Origin: Weissella uvarum
GTDB taxonomy: Bacteria > Bacillota > Bacilli > Lactobacillales > Lactobacillaceae
Direction: 5' to 3'
NCBI RefSeq assembly: GCF_016908785.1
Contig: NZ_JAFBEO010000004.1
Coordinates: 1 to 64,000 of the forward strand
DNA length: 64,000 nt
Part shown: piece after piece, positions 48,680 through 59,103 of the stretch
Layout of the letters: the number at the start of each line of letters is the position of its first letter
How positions within the stretch are numbered: position 1 is the first letter of the stretch
Program-made: the position numbers and the translations under genes
Notes under the pieces: generated by a model
What the model was told of the DNA's origin: nothing
What the model saw: only the letters and a program-made list of their open reading frames with translations
Database searches by the model: none

Positions 48680-51600
48680 TGCAATTTACTGACTCACAAG
48701 CGGTGGCGATTAGTCATCAAGGTAATAATATTTTGGTATCAGCTTCGGCTGGATCGGGCAAAACACGTGTCTTGGTTGAACGTGTGTTACAACGTTTATT
48801 GGCTGGTGAAAACATTAATGAATTCTTGATTGTGACTTTTACTAATGCCGCTGCGGCTGAGATGAAGGAGCGGTTAGAGAAAGCCATTCGGCAAGCTTTG
48901 CCGGACGCAAATCCAGATCAAAAACAGCATTTGATCAAGCAATTGCGGTTAATCAATGTGGCTAATATCTCAACTTTGCATGCCTTTGCGATGCGCTTGA
49001 TCGAACAATATCACTATACAATTGATTTAGATCCACAATTTCGTTTGGTTGATGATGCCGAAAATACCTTAATCAAACAAGAAGTGTATCAAGATTTATT
49101 GGATCAAGCTTATGTTGAAGATGAAGCGACTGAAGAACATCCTTTTGCGCATTTTGTGCAACAATTTAAAAATAATAGCCAAGACGATGGTGATTTACAA
49201 AAGGCTGTCTTTACGCTTTTTAATTTTGCTATGGCTCGTCCAGATACAACGGATTGGTTGAATCATCTCACTGATGCATACGAATCAGCTGATGATTATG
49301 CGCAGACACCATTCTATCAAGACAATGTGCGGCCAAAGATGTTGCAAGATTTGGAAGGCTTAGTTAATTTAGCCCAACGGGCCATTGATGAAGCACCAGA
49401 TACGAATGATGAGTTGCCAGCAGAGAACCGTTTGAATAATTTAATGGATGATTATGCCCAGTTAAATGACTTATGGCAATTAGCACAACAACCGGACTTG
49501 CCATTCGATACTTTGCGTAAACAAGTTTTGGATACCAGTTTTGTGACCTTCGGTAAAAATCCAAATGGTAAGTCGCCCCGTTTTGAAAAAGATTCACTTG
49601 CTAAGCCAGCGTGGGAGGCGGTTAATCAAAACCGTAAAAATTTAAGTGAGCGCCTAAAGGATTGGAAAAAACGTTATTTTATTTTGGATTCCAAAGGACA
49701 ACAACGTGCGATGGATGGTGCCAAAGCAACGTTACGTCAATTGGTTAGCTTCACACAAAAATTCCAAGACCAGTTTTTGACAGAAAAATTGCGGCGAAAA
49801 GTTCTTGATTTTAATGATTTGGAACATTTTGCGTTGCAAATTGTCCAACAAGATCGAGTTGCTGATGAACTACGCCAACAGTATCGTGAAATCATGGTTG
49901 ATGAATATCAAGATACCAATCAATTACAAGAAGCAATTTTAAGTCGGATTGCTGGACCTTCAAACACTTTCCAAGTGGGGGATATTAAGCAATCGATTTA
50001 TAAATTCCGGCAAGCCGATCCAACTTTATTTGGTTCAAAGTTGACGCACTATCCGCAAGATGCTGATAGTGAAGTGATTACATTGCAAGAAAATTTCCGT
50101 TCACAACCAAATGTGACGAATTTTATCAATTATATTTTTGAACAAGTGATGGACCATGAACTGGGAGATGTTGATTATACCGGATCTGCCAAATTAGTAG
50201 CGGGAGCGGATTATTATCCTGATGATATTGCTAAAAAAGCAGAGTTACTAGTTTATTTGCAGGATAATGGCGATGCTGCGACTGACAATGATGCGGTCAT
50301 GCCAAATGTTGACGATGATCAATACAATGGTACAATCGGTCAAATTCGGTTAATGGCGTTGAAAATTAAGCAGATTATGCAAGACCCAGACTACTTGATT
50401 TATGATCGAAGTGCTCAGGAGAAAAGGCATCCACGCTTTTCTGATATTACAATTTTAGTGCCAACTAAGAATCAAAACTTAGATGTTTTGGACGTTTTTG
50501 GTGCGCTCGATTTGCCAGTTACGATTGAGGGGACTGAAAACTTTTTTCAGACAACTGAAATCTCAGTGATGCTAAGCCTGTTACGAGTAATTGATAACCC
50601 GCATCAAGATATTCCTTTAGCCGCTGTATTGCGTTCACCATTATATGGTTTGGATGATAATGATTTGGCCTTGATCCGATTACAAAATCAACAGGATGAT
50701 TTTTATCAAGCGGTCCGCACGCTGGGAAAGACGCCATTGGAAGAATTGCCATATGTTGGGGATGATGCTGAAAAAACTCAACATGTCCAACAAGTTTTAC
50801 AGCGCTTTTTGCATGATTTAGACGATTTTAAAGCTTTGGCAACGCAAAATCAGATTGTTGATTTAATTTGGCAAATTTATAATCGCACCGGTTGGCTGGA
50901 CTATGTGGGTGGCTTACCTTCTGGGGCTCAACGTCAAGCTAATTTACACGCCTTGTATGAACGCGCGGCTAGTTATCAACGTTCATCTTTTGTCGGTTTA
51001 TATCAATTTATTCAATACGTCATGGAATTGCAGGCACAAGACCGTGATTTGAGTGCTGCCGATGCGAATACGAGTGATGACACAATTCATTTGATGACCA
51101 TTCATCATTCTAAAGGTTTGGAATTTCCAATTGTATTTGTCTTGAATAGCACGCATCAAATGGTGAGTCAAAATGAAACCACGGGTCCAATTTTAGTTGA
51201 TGCTAAAGGTGGGGCTGGTTTGGATTATGTTGATGCCAAACATCATATGCTATTACCAACTGCCCAACGTGAATATGTGAAGCAAGTTAAGCGTCAAGGC
51301 GCTTTTTCAGAACAATTACGAGTTCTTTATGTTGCGTTAACGCGTGCTGAACAAGAGCTTTATCTGGTTGGGACGTATAAAACGTTAGATGACTTAGATA
51401 AGACATGGAAATTGAGTTTAATGGCCGATGGCGTCTTGCCGGTATGGATTCGTGAAAATGGAAAATCATTTATGGATTTGATTGGAATGGCCTTATTACG
51501 GCATCCTGAAGCTGACACTAAGATGACAGAAGCCTATCAAAGTGTTGGAGCAGAGTTTGTGATGCCTGACCATAAAAATTGGCAACCAGAAATTGACTTT

Positions 51601-52470
51601 AGCTTTGATATTACGTTGATGAATCAACAAACGTTGCAAGCTGCGCAGGCACAAACAGGATCGATGCAACAAGCTGTTGCAGCTGAACCAGTTGTGCAAG
51701 CGTCTGAAGCGTCAAAGCAAGACTGGACCCAGGTACTCAATTTTAACTATCCGTATGAATCGGCAACACGTGCGACTGCTTATCAATCAGTTTCTGAATT
51801 GAAACGTTTGTTTGAGGACCCAGACTTGCAAGCTGGACGGGCTGTGGCAGATTTGCGCTTAACTCCAAATGCTGATGCAGGGTTACGCTTTGTTGATGAT
51901 GAATTACCTGAACCAGCGTTTATGCAAACACAAACGCAAGAAGTTAGTGCAGCGGCCGTGGGTACGGCAACACACTTGGTGATGCAACGAGTTAATTTGC
52001 AAAATGGGGCACCAAGTCAGGATGATTTGGCGGAGCTGGTGAAACACCTTGTTGCGACACAGGCTTTCGATGCGACTGTAGCTAAAAAGATTCGTCTTGA
52101 TAAGATTACGCATTTCTTTAGTGCTAATCCACTCGGTCAAGCAATGGTTGCGCACGCAGATACTTTACAGCGGGAAGTGCCATTCTCACTCTTATTAGAT
52201 GCAAATACTTTGTATAAAGATTATAATGGTGATGAAAAGGTATTGGTCCATGGGATTATGGATGGATTCTTTTATGTTGGTGATGAGGTCTGGTTGTTCG
52301 ATTATAAAACAGACTATATCGGGCCAGGTCAATCAGCCAAGGAACTATTGACCGAACGTTATTCAGGCCAGCTAAACATTTATGCGCAGGCCTTAGTAGC
52401 GCAAGGATATCCATACCCAAGACGTTTTATTTATGCCTTTGGTCCCGAAGAAACAGTGCAATTAGATTAA
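48679..52470 (+). CDS. rexA: ATP-dependent helicase/nuclease subunit A (RexA/AddA)
   Basis: 1263 aa. UvrD-type helicase: Walker A SASAGSGKT at residues 21-29, DEYQDTN Walker B, FRQADPTLF, HHSKGLEFP and ALTRAEQ helicase motifs. The C-terminal RecB-type nuclease has LFDYKTD near residue 1208 and YSGQLNIYAQAL. Start overlaps the rexB stop (TAATG), so translation is coupled. Confidence 0.96.
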   Translation: MQFTDSQAVAISHQGNNILVSASAGSGKTRVLVERVLQRLLAGENINEFLIVTFTNAAAAEMKERLEKAIRQALPDANPDQKQHLIKQLRLINVANISTLHAFAMRLIEQYHYTIDLDPQFRLVDDAENTLIKQEVYQDLLDQAYVEDEATEEHPFAHFVQQFKNNSQDDGDLQKAVFTLFNFAMARPDTTDWLNHLTDAYESADDYAQTPFYQDNVRPKMLQDLEGLVNLAQRAIDEAPDTNDELPAENRLNNLMDDYAQLNDLWQLAQQPDLPFDTLRKQVLDTSFVTFGKNPNGKSPRFEKDSLAKPAWEAVNQNRKNLSERLKDWKKRYFILDSKGQQRAMDGAKATLRQLVSFTQKFQDQFLTEKLRRKVLDFNDLEHFALQIVQQDRVADELRQQYREIMVDEYQDTNQLQEAILSRIAGPSNTFQVGDIKQSIYKFRQADPTLFGSKLTHYPQDADSEVITLQENFRSQPNVTNFINYIFEQVMDHELGDVDYTGSAKLVAGADYYPDDIAKKAELLVYLQDNGDAATDNDAVMPNVDDDQYNGTIGQIRLMALKIKQIMQDPDYLIYDRSAQEKRHPRFSDITILVPTKNQNLDVLDVFGALDLPVTIEGTENFFQTTEISVMLSLLRVIDNPHQDIPLAAVLRSPLYGLDDNDLALIRLQNQQDDFYQAVRTLGKTPLEELPYVGDDAEKTQHVQQVLQRFLHDLDDFKALATQNQIVDLIWQIYNRTGWLDYVGGLPSGAQRQANLHALYERAASYQRSSFVGLYQFIQYVMELQAQDRDLSAADANTSDDTIHLMTIHHSKGLEFPIVFVLNSTHQMVSQNETTGPILVDAKGGAGLDYVDAKHHMLLPTAQREYVKQVKRQGAFSEQLRVLYVALTRAEQELYLVGTYKTLDDLDKTWKLSLMADGVLPVWIRENGKSFMDLIGMALLRHPEADTKMTEAYQSVGAEFVMPDHKNWQPEIDFSFDITLMNQQTLQAAQAQTGSMQQAVAAEPVVQASEASKQDWTQVLNFNYPYESATRATAYQSVSELKRLFEDPDLQAGRAVADLRLTPNADAGLRFVDDELPEPAFMQTQTQEVSAAAVGTATHLVMQRVNLQNGAPSQDDLAELVKHLVATQAFDATVAKKIRLDKITHFFSANPLGQAMVAHADTLQREVPFSLLLDANTLYKDYNGDEKVLVHGIMDGFFYVGDEVWLFDYKTDYIGPGQSAKELLTERYSGQLNIYAQALVAQGYPYPRRFIYAFGPEETVQLD

Positions 52471-52483
52471 GCGAGGTGCAAAA

Positions 52484-53464
52484 ATGGCAAAGCCTAAGAT
52501 TTTAGTAACTGGTGTTCCACATATGCTTCAAATGGAAGCACTAGCTGATAAGTTTGACTTCACTTATGCAGTAAAAAAGCCTTATACACGTGAAGAGCTG
52601 TTAGAGGCTATTCCGGACCAAGATGGGGTAGTATTCTTTGGATTCCAAGCTGATCGTGAGTTTATCGATGCGGCTAAAAATTTGAAGATTATTGCCACAG
52701 CTAGTGTTGGTTTTGATCATGTTGATATTGATTATGCGCAAGAAAAAGGGATTGTTGTGGCTAACACACCAGAAGCTGTCCGTGTATCAACGGCTGAAAC
52801 CGCTTTGGCTCTGATGCTAAATGTTATGCGTCGTATTCCAAGTTTGAATCATAAGATGCATGAAGGGGAGTGGACGCCGATGGCCGATCCACGTAATCAA
52901 GGTGCTAGTGTTCAAGGCAAAACTTTGGGAATTTACGGGATGGGCCGGATTGGTAAAACCTTTGCTAAGTTTGCTCAGATGCTAGGAATGGAAGTTATTT
53001 ATCACAATCGCCACCAGCTTGATCCCAAGGATGAAGCTGATTTGAATGTGAAGTATGTTAGCTTTGATGACTTGATTCAACAAGCAGATGTGTTATCACT
53101 ACATGCGCCCGCTACTAAGGAAACGCAACATGTGATTAATGCGCAAGTCTTCGATGCCATGAAGCCAACGGCTTTCTTGATTAATGTTGCACGTGGTGTA
53201 CTTGTTGATCAAAAAGCATTGGCGGATGCGCTCAAGCAAAAGCAAATTGCAGGGGCTGGTTTGGACGTGTTCGAAAATGAACCGCAAGTTCCTGATGAGT
53301 TGACGCGTTTCGACAATGTGGTGATGACACCACATGCTGGTACAGGTACCATTGAAACGCAAGATGCTATTTTTGCGGAAGCAATGGATAATATTGATGC
53401 GTTGCTTTATGATGGTAAGCCAACCAATATGGTGAACCATGTCGCCAAGTATGAAGATAAATAA
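52484..53464 (+). CDS. D-isomer-specific 2-hydroxyacid dehydrogenase
   Basis: 326 aa. NAD-binding GIYGMGRIGKTFA. Catalytic Arg in NVARGVLVD, Glu in DVFENEP and His in MTPHAGTGT. GAGG precedes the ATG, 13 bp after rexA, so it may be the third gene of that transcript. Resembles glyoxylate/hydroxypyruvate reductases more than D-lactate dehydrogenase; substrate not certain. Confidence 0.9.
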   Translation: MAKPKILVTGVPHMLQMEALADKFDFTYAVKKPYTREELLEAIPDQDGVVFFGFQADREFIDAAKNLKIIATASVGFDHVDIDYAQEKGIVVANTPEAVRVSTAETALALMLNVMRRIPSLNHKMHEGEWTPMADPRNQGASVQGKTLGIYGMGRIGKTFAKFAQMLGMEVIYHNRHQLDPKDEADLNVKYVSFDDLIQQADVLSLHAPATKETQHVINAQVFDAMKPTAFLINVARGVLVDQKALADALKQKQIAGAGLDVFENEPQVPDELTRFDNVVMTPHAGTGTIETQDAIFAEAMDNIDALLYDGKPTNMVNHVAKYEDK

Positions 53465-53474
53465 TTAAAAATAA

Positions 53475-53508
53475 AAACGTGAGGGCAAACGCACTCACGT
53501 TTTTTTAT
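53475..53508. terminator. Bidirectional terminator
   Basis: AAACGTGAG/CTCACGTTT with a 10-nt loop and A/T-runs. Confidence 0.9.
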
Positions 53509-54011
53509 TGGGCATATCGAATTTTAACACGTGTGGCAAAGTAGTTTTGTTGTTGATTAGAATAGCGATGATTTGTGTCATCAACGACCTTAGCTAAGGG
53601 AACTGTTTTTTTAGGTTGCGCCGATTGACCATCATAATAATTAACTTGATTATGATCAGGCCCCACCAAACGATAGTACGGTGCATCTTTTTTGGCAGTA
53701 TCCTTAATTTGCAATGCGTAGCTCATCGATTGAGTTGAGGTAGGGTTCTTGACGACAGTGAGTCCCGTTTTGAGGGTGGCTTCAGTTTTGTTCCAAGGCG
53801 AACCCTTCAAATGTTGGCTACCATATAAGCCAATAACGGTGGTCGCCAATTCTTCGTTAGTTTTAGTTTGGGCGACAGTAGTGGTCCCATTTGCAGTCTT
53901 AATCGGATTATAGGGAGTTGGAATTTTTTTGGCTAGCGGGGTTTGGCTGGCTAGTAAACCTGCACCAGTAATGACACCGAGTGTAAGTCCAACTTTGCTA
54001 AGTGTTTTCAT
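53505..54011 (-). CDS. Secreted hypothetical protein, 168 aa
   Basis: Start chosen at the ATG after AAGGAAG (54011); a frame running further upstream crosses the divergent adh start. A signal peptide-like N-terminus (KTLSKVGLTLGVITGAGLL, cleavage possible after ASQT) is followed by a hydrophilic domain with YALQIKDTAKKDAPYYRLVG. No sortase motif or lipobox Cys. Function unknown. Confidence 0.72.
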   Translation of the reverse strand: MKTLSKVGLTLGVITGAGLLASQTPLAKKIPTPYNPIKTANGTTTVAQTKTNEELATTVIGLYGSQHLKGSPWNKTEATLKTGLTVVKNPTSTQSMSYALQIKDTAKKDAPYYRLVGPDHNQVNYYDGQSAQPKKTVPLAKVVDDTNHRYSNQQQNYFATRVKIRYAQ

Positions 54012-54088
54012 ACAGAAACTTCCTTTTTTTGGTTTAAGGCTAGTATAGCGAACTAGGTCAAAGGTGTAAAAAAAGTCCTTGCGAAATA

Positions 54089-54118
54089 TTGTGAAGTAAA
54101 ATACAATTAAATTGTGAA
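54089..54118 (+). promoter_or_regulatory. Two TTGTGAA heptamers upstream of adh
   Basis: TTGTGAA at 54089-54095 and 54112-54118, 23 bp apart. They match half-sites of Rex (TTGTGAA-N4-TTCACAA), but in direct rather than inverted orientation. Confidence 0.35.
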
Positions 54119-54154
54119 AAACATAACAATATTTGAAATTGGGGGATATTTTAA

Positions 54155-55204
54155 ATGAAAGCGGCTGTTGTACGGGATGAACTTGATGGCTATGTTGATT
54201 TGGTGGATGATTGGGAGCCATGTGAACTGGGATTTGGTGAGGCATTAGTTGATGTTGAGTACTGTGGATTATGCCACACGGATTTACATGTTGCTAATGG
54301 TGATTTTGGTAATCCCAATGAATTAAACGCTCGTCCTGGTTATCGGCGAGTGATTGGCCATGAAGGTGTTGGTATTGTGGCTAAACTGGGTGAAGGTGCA
54401 AGTGATTATCTTAAGGTGGGAGACCGTGTATCAATCGCTTGGTTTTACGATGCTTGTGGTGATTGTGAATATTGTAATACGGGAAATGAAACTTTCTGTA
54501 AGCGGGTGCGCAATGCTGGCTTTACAGTTGATGGAGCTATGGCGCAACAAGTCGTGGTTAATGCCAAGTATGCTGTGAAAGTACCAGATGGGTTAGATCC
54601 AATGGAGGCTTCTTCAATTACTTGTGCGGGAGTTACGATGTATAAGGCTTTGAAGGTTGGTGAAACAAAGCCAGGTCAATGGGTCTCAGTCGTCGGAGCA
54701 GGTGGCCTAGGCAACCTTGCTATTCAATATGCGCACAATGTCTTTGGCGCGCATGTGGTAGCCGTTGATGGTAATCCTGATAAGTTGCAAGCTGCGCATA
54801 ATGCTGGAGCTGAATTATTAGTTAATCGCAAAAGCGAAGATGTTCCGACGGTGATTAACCAAACGGTCGGTGGTGTGCACAATGCGCAAGTAACGGCCGT
54901 TAATACCCAAGCGTTTGATCAAGCAATTGAGTCACTACGTCCAATGGGGAAGCTTGTGGCGGTTGCTTTACCACAAGGTGACATGAATTTAAATGTAGTG
55001 AAAACGGTCCTTGAAGGTATTGAAGTAAAGGGTTCTTTGGTTGGGACACGGACAGACTTGTCTGAAGCCTTTCAATTTGGAGCCGAAGGTAAAGTTAAGC
55101 CAGTGGTTCAAAAAGCAGATGTACGTGATTTGAATGACGTCATTGAAGCCATGCAGCATAACCAAATTACTGGCCGGATGGTTTTTGATTTTAAGTCGTT
55201 ATAA
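54155..55204 (+). CDS. adhP: Zinc-dependent alcohol dehydrogenase (AdhP type)
   Basis: 349 aa. Catalytic zinc ligands Cys37, His69-Glu70; structural zinc Cys101, 104, 107 and 115. NAD-binding [19 protein letters not shown] lies before the ATG. It reduces acetaldehyde to ethanol in the heterofermentative route or acts on other alcohols. TTGTGAA heptamers upstream suggest redox control. Confidence 0.94.
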   Translation: MKAAVVRDELDGYVDLVDDWEPCELGFGEALVDVEYCGLCHTDLHVANGDFGNPNELNARPGYRRVIGHEGVGIVAKLGEGASDYLKVGDRVSIAWFYDACGDCEYCNTGNETFCKRVRNAGFTVDGAMAQQVVVNAKYAVKVPDGLDPMEASSITCAGVTMYKALKVGETKPGQWVSVVGAGGLGNLAIQYAHNVFGAHVVAVDGNPDKLQAAHNAGAELLVNRKSEDVPTVINQTVGGVHNAQVTAVNTQAFDQAIESLRPMGKLVAVALPQGDMNLNVVKTVLEGIEVKGSLVGTRTDLSEAFQFGAEGKVKPVVQKADVRDLNDVIEAMQHNQITGRMVFDFKSL

Positions 55205-55209
55205 AAATA

Positions 55210-55238
55210 AAAGAGACGCCATGGCGTCTCTTTTTTTA
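55210..55238. terminator. Bidirectional terminator
   Basis: AAAGAGACGCCATGGCGTCTCTTT palindrome core with T-run. Confidence 0.92.
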
Positions 55239-55706
55239 TTGCCAATCAAGATCCCATTTTTGATGGGGTGCTTGGCTAGGTTTAAGGGCTAATTCATTGA
55301 CATCTGGTTGATCAAAAACTTGCAACATTTCAGCAAAGGTATGCGGTAATTGGAATTTTCCGCTTAATAATTCATCACGAGTTGTCCAGAATATTTCACC
55401 TTCACGGCTAGCCTTTAATTCACCAGAATAATTGTAGGCGTGAAATAAGAAGACGATATAACGTGCGTCTTGATCAAGTGGCCATTCTTTTATGCCAACT
55501 AATTGTGGTTGGCTGATGGTTAAGCCAGTCTCTTCATAAGCTTCGCGAATGGCTGATTCAGTGACGGTTTCACCTGCTTCAATGTGGCCACCAGGAAAGG
55601 TTACACCGGGCCAAGTGGGGTTTTTGCGGTCTTCAACTAAGATGGCGTGAGTTTGTGGATTCTCGATTAAAATCATATTGGTGAGTTCTGTCGGCGTTGT
55701 ACGCAT
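55236..55706 (-). CDS. Nudix hydrolase (MutT-like), 156 aa
   Basis: Complete Nudix box at about residues 39-61 (GG-x5-E-x7-REAYEETGL pattern). N-terminal TNMILIENPQT and FPGGHIEAGE resemble 8-oxo-dGTP diphosphatases of Firmicutes. Start codon spacing from AAAGGA is long (about 12 nt). Substrate unproven. Confidence 0.88.
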   Translation of the reverse strand: MRTTPTELTNMILIENPQTHAILVEDRKNPTWPGVTFPGGHIEAGETVTESAIREAYEETGLTISQPQLVGIKEWPLDQDARYIVFLFHAYNYSGELKASREGEIFWTTRDELLSGKFQLPHTFAEMLQVFDQPDVNELALKPSQAPHQKWDLDWQ

Positions 55707-55742
55707 ATTCTTTAATTTTCCTTTCGTTATCTTTGGTCTAAA

Positions 55743-55772
55743 TAAAAAAACAATCCGAGGTGGATTGTTTTT
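55743..55772 (-). terminator. Terminator of zwf
   Basis: AAACAATCC/GGATTGTTT hairpin, strong on both strands. Confidence 0.88.
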
Positions 55773-55785
55773 TATTTTTTATTGT

Positions 55786-57252
55786 TTAACCTTTAAAGAC
55801 CCATTCATTACCATCTTTAGCTAGTAATTCATCAGATTCCTTTGGCCCCATTGAACCAGAAACATAATTAGGGAACTTAGCAGGTGTCTTATCCCAAGCT
55901 GCTTGGATGGCGTCAACGAACTTCCAGGCAACGGCAACACCGTTCCAGTCAGCGAAATTAGAACCATTACCGTCCATGCAGTCGTGAATCATACGTTCGT
56001 ATGGCTCAGGAGTAACAGCTTTGTCTTCGGCAGAAACTTGCCAATCAAGTTCGATTGGACGTGTCTCGAATTGATCAGTCACATTCTTAGCATTGAGCTT
56101 AAATTCGATGCGACCAACTGGATCAATCAAAATTGACAAAACAGGGTTTTCTAGCTTTTCGCCACCTTGACCGAAGATGTTAGCGCTCTTCTTGAAGACA
56201 ACGTCAACACGGGTAGCTTTAGCAGCCAAACGCTTTCCTGAACGGATGTAGAATGGCACGCCTTCCCAACGTTCGGTATCAAATTGCAACTTACCAGCAA
56301 CGAAAGTGTTGTTTTGTGAACCAGCAGGCACACCGTCTTCATCTAAGTACTTACGTTGTGAACCGTCAGCTGATTCACCGTATTGACCACGCACGAAGTT
56401 TTCAGCAACTTCCTCGTCTGAGTAAATCTTAAGGCTGTTGAAGGCCTTATTCTTAGCTTCACGAACAGCTTTGTCGCTAAAGTCAGTTGGCTTCTCCATT
56501 GCTAACCAACCAATGATTTGCATGGTGTGGTTTTGAATCATGTCGCGGAGGGCACCAGCAGTATCGTAGTAACCAGCGCGTTCTTCCACACCAAGCACTT
56601 CTGAAAGGGTAACTTGGATGTTTTCGATGTAATCTTTATTCCAAGCAGCGTCAATCAATGGGTTACCGAAACGAAGTGGGGCAATGTTTTGGACCATTTC
56701 CTTACCAAGATAGTGGTCAATCCGGTAAATTTGATCATCATCAAAGGCTTGAGAAAGGTCATTTTGTAACTCTTCAGCAGTCTTGAATGATGAACCAAAT
56801 GGCTTTTCAATCATCAAACGGTTGAATTCACCATTTTCAGTAATCAAACCTTCTGACTTTAGATACTTAGCAATTGTTCCAAAGAAGCGTGGCGCAACTG
56901 ACATGTAGAAGATACGGTTACCCTTCAAATCATATTTTTGATCTAACTTGTTATCAAGTTCAAGCATTTCAGCGTAACTAGCGCGATCAGTAATGTCTTG
57001 CTTGATGTAGTAAAAATGTGAAACAAATTCTTTTGCATTTTCAGGGTCATCTACGAAACCATCAAGTGACTCAAGTACAATGGCGCGGAATTCCTCATCT
57101 GATAGGTCTTGACGTGAAGCACCAACGATGGCGAAGTGCTCTTGTAAGAAGCCCTTTTTGAAAAGGTTGTATGTAGAAGGGTAAAGCTTACGCTTGGCAA
57201 GATCACCAGTTCCACCGAAAAATGTTAGTAAAGTTGTAATTTCTTCTGGCAC
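55786..57252 (-). CDS. zwf: Glucose-6-phosphate 1-dehydrogenase
   Basis: 488 aa, full length. Nucleotide-binding FGGTGDLAKRKLYP at residues 12-25, catalytic RIDHYLGKE near 175. First step of the oxidative pentose phosphate route; gnd at 1.9 kb supplies a later one. Upstream are TTCACAA (57351) and a cre-like TGGAAACGATTTAG (minus-strand reading, about 57295-57310), so redox and carbon control are plausible. Confidence 0.97.
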   Translation of the reverse strand: MPEEITTLLTFFGGTGDLAKRKLYPSTYNLFKKGFLQEHFAIVGASRQDLSDEEFRAIVLESLDGFVDDPENAKEFVSHFYYIKQDITDRASYAEMLELDNKLDQKYDLKGNRIFYMSVAPRFFGTIAKYLKSEGLITENGEFNRLMIEKPFGSSFKTAEELQNDLSQAFDDDQIYRIDHYLGKEMVQNIAPLRFGNPLIDAAWNKDYIENIQVTLSEVLGVEERAGYYDTAGALRDMIQNHTMQIIGWLAMEKPTDFSDKAVREAKNKAFNSLKIYSDEEVAENFVRGQYGESADGSQRKYLDEDGVPAGSQNNTFVAGKLQFDTERWEGVPFYIRSGKRLAAKATRVDVVFKKSANIFGQGGEKLENPVLSILIDPVGRIEFKLNAKNVTDQFETRPIELDWQVSAEDKAVTPEPYERMIHDCMDGNGSNFADWNGVAVAWKFVDAIQAAWDKTPAKFPNYVSGSMGPKESDELLAKDGNEWVFKG

Positions 57253-57390
57253 GACGATACTCCTTTAAAAATTAATTGAACTCATTTTGAAACTAAATCG
57301 TTTCCATTTAAGTTATAGAAACATTTAACAAATTTTATTATAAACTTTTTTTCACAAATTAGCTATTAACCAGCTTACAAATTCGTGAAA

Positions 57391-58899
57391 TTAATCATCA
57401 GCAAAAATTTCAGTCGTCTTAACGGCGGCATGCCAACCACGCAACAAGCGTTGGCGGGTTTTATTGTCAATTTCAGGTTCAAATTGACGACCAGCTAAGA
57501 CGTGATGTTCTAAGTCAGCCACACTATGCCAATAACCTACCGCGATTCCAGCAAGGTAAGCCGCGCCCATTGCAGTTGTATCTTCATCCATCGCCCGATG
57601 GACTGGTAAATTGGCAATATCTGCTTGGAATTGCATCAAGTATGGGTTACGAGAAACAGAACCATCTGCTTTTAGGGCCGTTGGTTTAATCACAGATTCT
57701 TGATCCATTAACTTTAAAATATCTGCAGTTTGGTAAGCAATCGACTGTAACGTGGCTTTAATCAAATCATTTTTGGTTGAATTTCGTGTTAGCCCAACGA
57801 TTGAACCGCGGGCTTGTGGGTCCCAATAAGGAGCGCCAAGTCCGTTAAAAGCAGGGACCATGTAAATTTCGTTGTGGTTGGTTGAAGCTTCAGCAGCATG
57901 CCAACTATCAACTTGGTTATCAATCATTTCTAAACTATTGTGTAACCATTGGAGGGCAATTCCAGCACTAAATACGGCTCCATCCAAAGCGTAAACTGTT
58001 TCATCACCAATTTGATAAGCGATGGTTGTTGTAAGGTTTTTATCTGAAAGAACCGGTTGGGTACCTGTATTTAGTAATAGGAAAGCTCCCGCTCCGTAAG
58101 TTGCCTTGATATCACCGGGATGGGTGCCTAATTGGCCGATTAAACTGGCGTTTTGATCTCCGATTAGGCAAGCGATTGGGACGGCATTTCCAAAGAAGTG
58201 TAGTGGGCTTGTTTCGGCAACAACTTCACTTGATGCATGAACTTCGGGCAACATGTCACGTGGAATATCAAAAATATCTAATAGCTCTTGGTCCCATTCT
58301 TGGGTATGAATATTGAATAACATTGTCCGGGCGGCATTCGAACTATCAGTGACATGCTTTTTTCCATCAGTTAATTGCCAAACAATCCAGCTGTCTACGT
58401 TACCAAAGGCGAGTTTACCTTTTGCCGCTAAGGCTTTGGCACCAGGAACATTATCTAAAATCCAACGAATTTTAGTGGCTGAATAGTAGGGATTAATATT
58501 TAATCCAGTTTTTTGGTGAATTAAATCACCATAGCCAGCTTGAAGGTAGTGGGTGGCAATTTTTTCTGATTGAAGTGATGCCCAAGAAATGGCGTTGTAG
58601 ATTGGTTCACCAGTGTCTTTATTCCAAACAATGGTCGTTTCACGTTGGCTAGCAATTCCAATCGCCTTGATGTCACTGGCATTAATTCCAGCGTTAATTA
58701 AGGCATCACCGATAACGGTTTGTACCCCTTCCCAAATATCGGCTGGCCGTTGTTCCTGCCAACCAGAGTGTGGCGTGTGTGAATTTAACGGCGTTGAGGC
58801 CGTAATAACTCGACGAGTGTTGTGATTAAAAATGACCGCGCGCGTACCAGTCGTCCCTTGATCTAAGGCTAGTATGTATTCTGGATGCGTAATTGGCAT
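57391..58899 (-). CDS. glpK: Glycerol kinase
   Basis: 502 aa, full-length FGGY kinase. N-terminal LALDQGTTGTRAV phosphate-binding loop and C-terminal ADGSVSRNPYLMQFQAD. GAGGAAACAGC precedes the ATG, -10 TATAAT at about 58944. No glpF or glpO beside it. Contrast the intact two-domain structure here with the truncated FGGY kinase at 2994. Confidence 0.95.
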   Translation of the reverse strand: MPITHPEYILALDQGTTGTRAVIFNHNTRRVITASTPLNSHTPHSGWQEQRPADIWEGVQTVIGDALINAGINASDIKAIGIASQRETTIVWNKDTGEPIYNAISWASLQSEKIATHYLQAGYGDLIHQKTGLNINPYYSATKIRWILDNVPGAKALAAKGKLAFGNVDSWIVWQLTDGKKHVTDSSNAARTMLFNIHTQEWDQELLDIFDIPRDMLPEVHASSEVVAETSPLHFFGNAVPIACLIGDQNASLIGQLGTHPGDIKATYGAGAFLLLNTGTQPVLSDKNLTTTIAYQIGDETVYALDGAVFSAGIALQWLHNSLEMIDNQVDSWHAAEASTNHNEIYMVPAFNGLGAPYWDPQARGSIVGLTRNSTKNDLIKATLQSIAYQTADILKLMDQESVIKPTALKADGSVSRNPYLMQFQADIANLPVHRAMDEDTTAMGAAYLAGIAVGYWHSVADLEHHVLAGRQFEPEIDNKTRQRLLRGWHAAVKTTEIFADD

Positions 58900-59054
58900 G
58901 CTGTTTCCTCAATTCCAAATAAAATCTTTTTATATCAAGCTCATTATAGCATTATCATGGCCGAGATGATTTAATCAAGCTTAAAAAGTATTCCCGCTGG
59001 TTGGAAGTTTCGGGATTTGCTAGTCTTGAGCTTAAATAGATGAACGTATTATGG

Positions 59055-59090
59055 TATAATAATGTGAATATATATAAATACCGAACATTC
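59055..59090 (+). promoter_or_regulatory. purR promoter with PurBox
   Basis: -10 TATAAT at 59055-59060, then AAATACCGAACATT at 59077-59090, matching the PurBox AWWWCCGAACWWT. Its location in the leader suggests autoregulation. Confidence 0.65.
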
Positions 59091-59103
59091 GAGGATAAAA
59101 ACT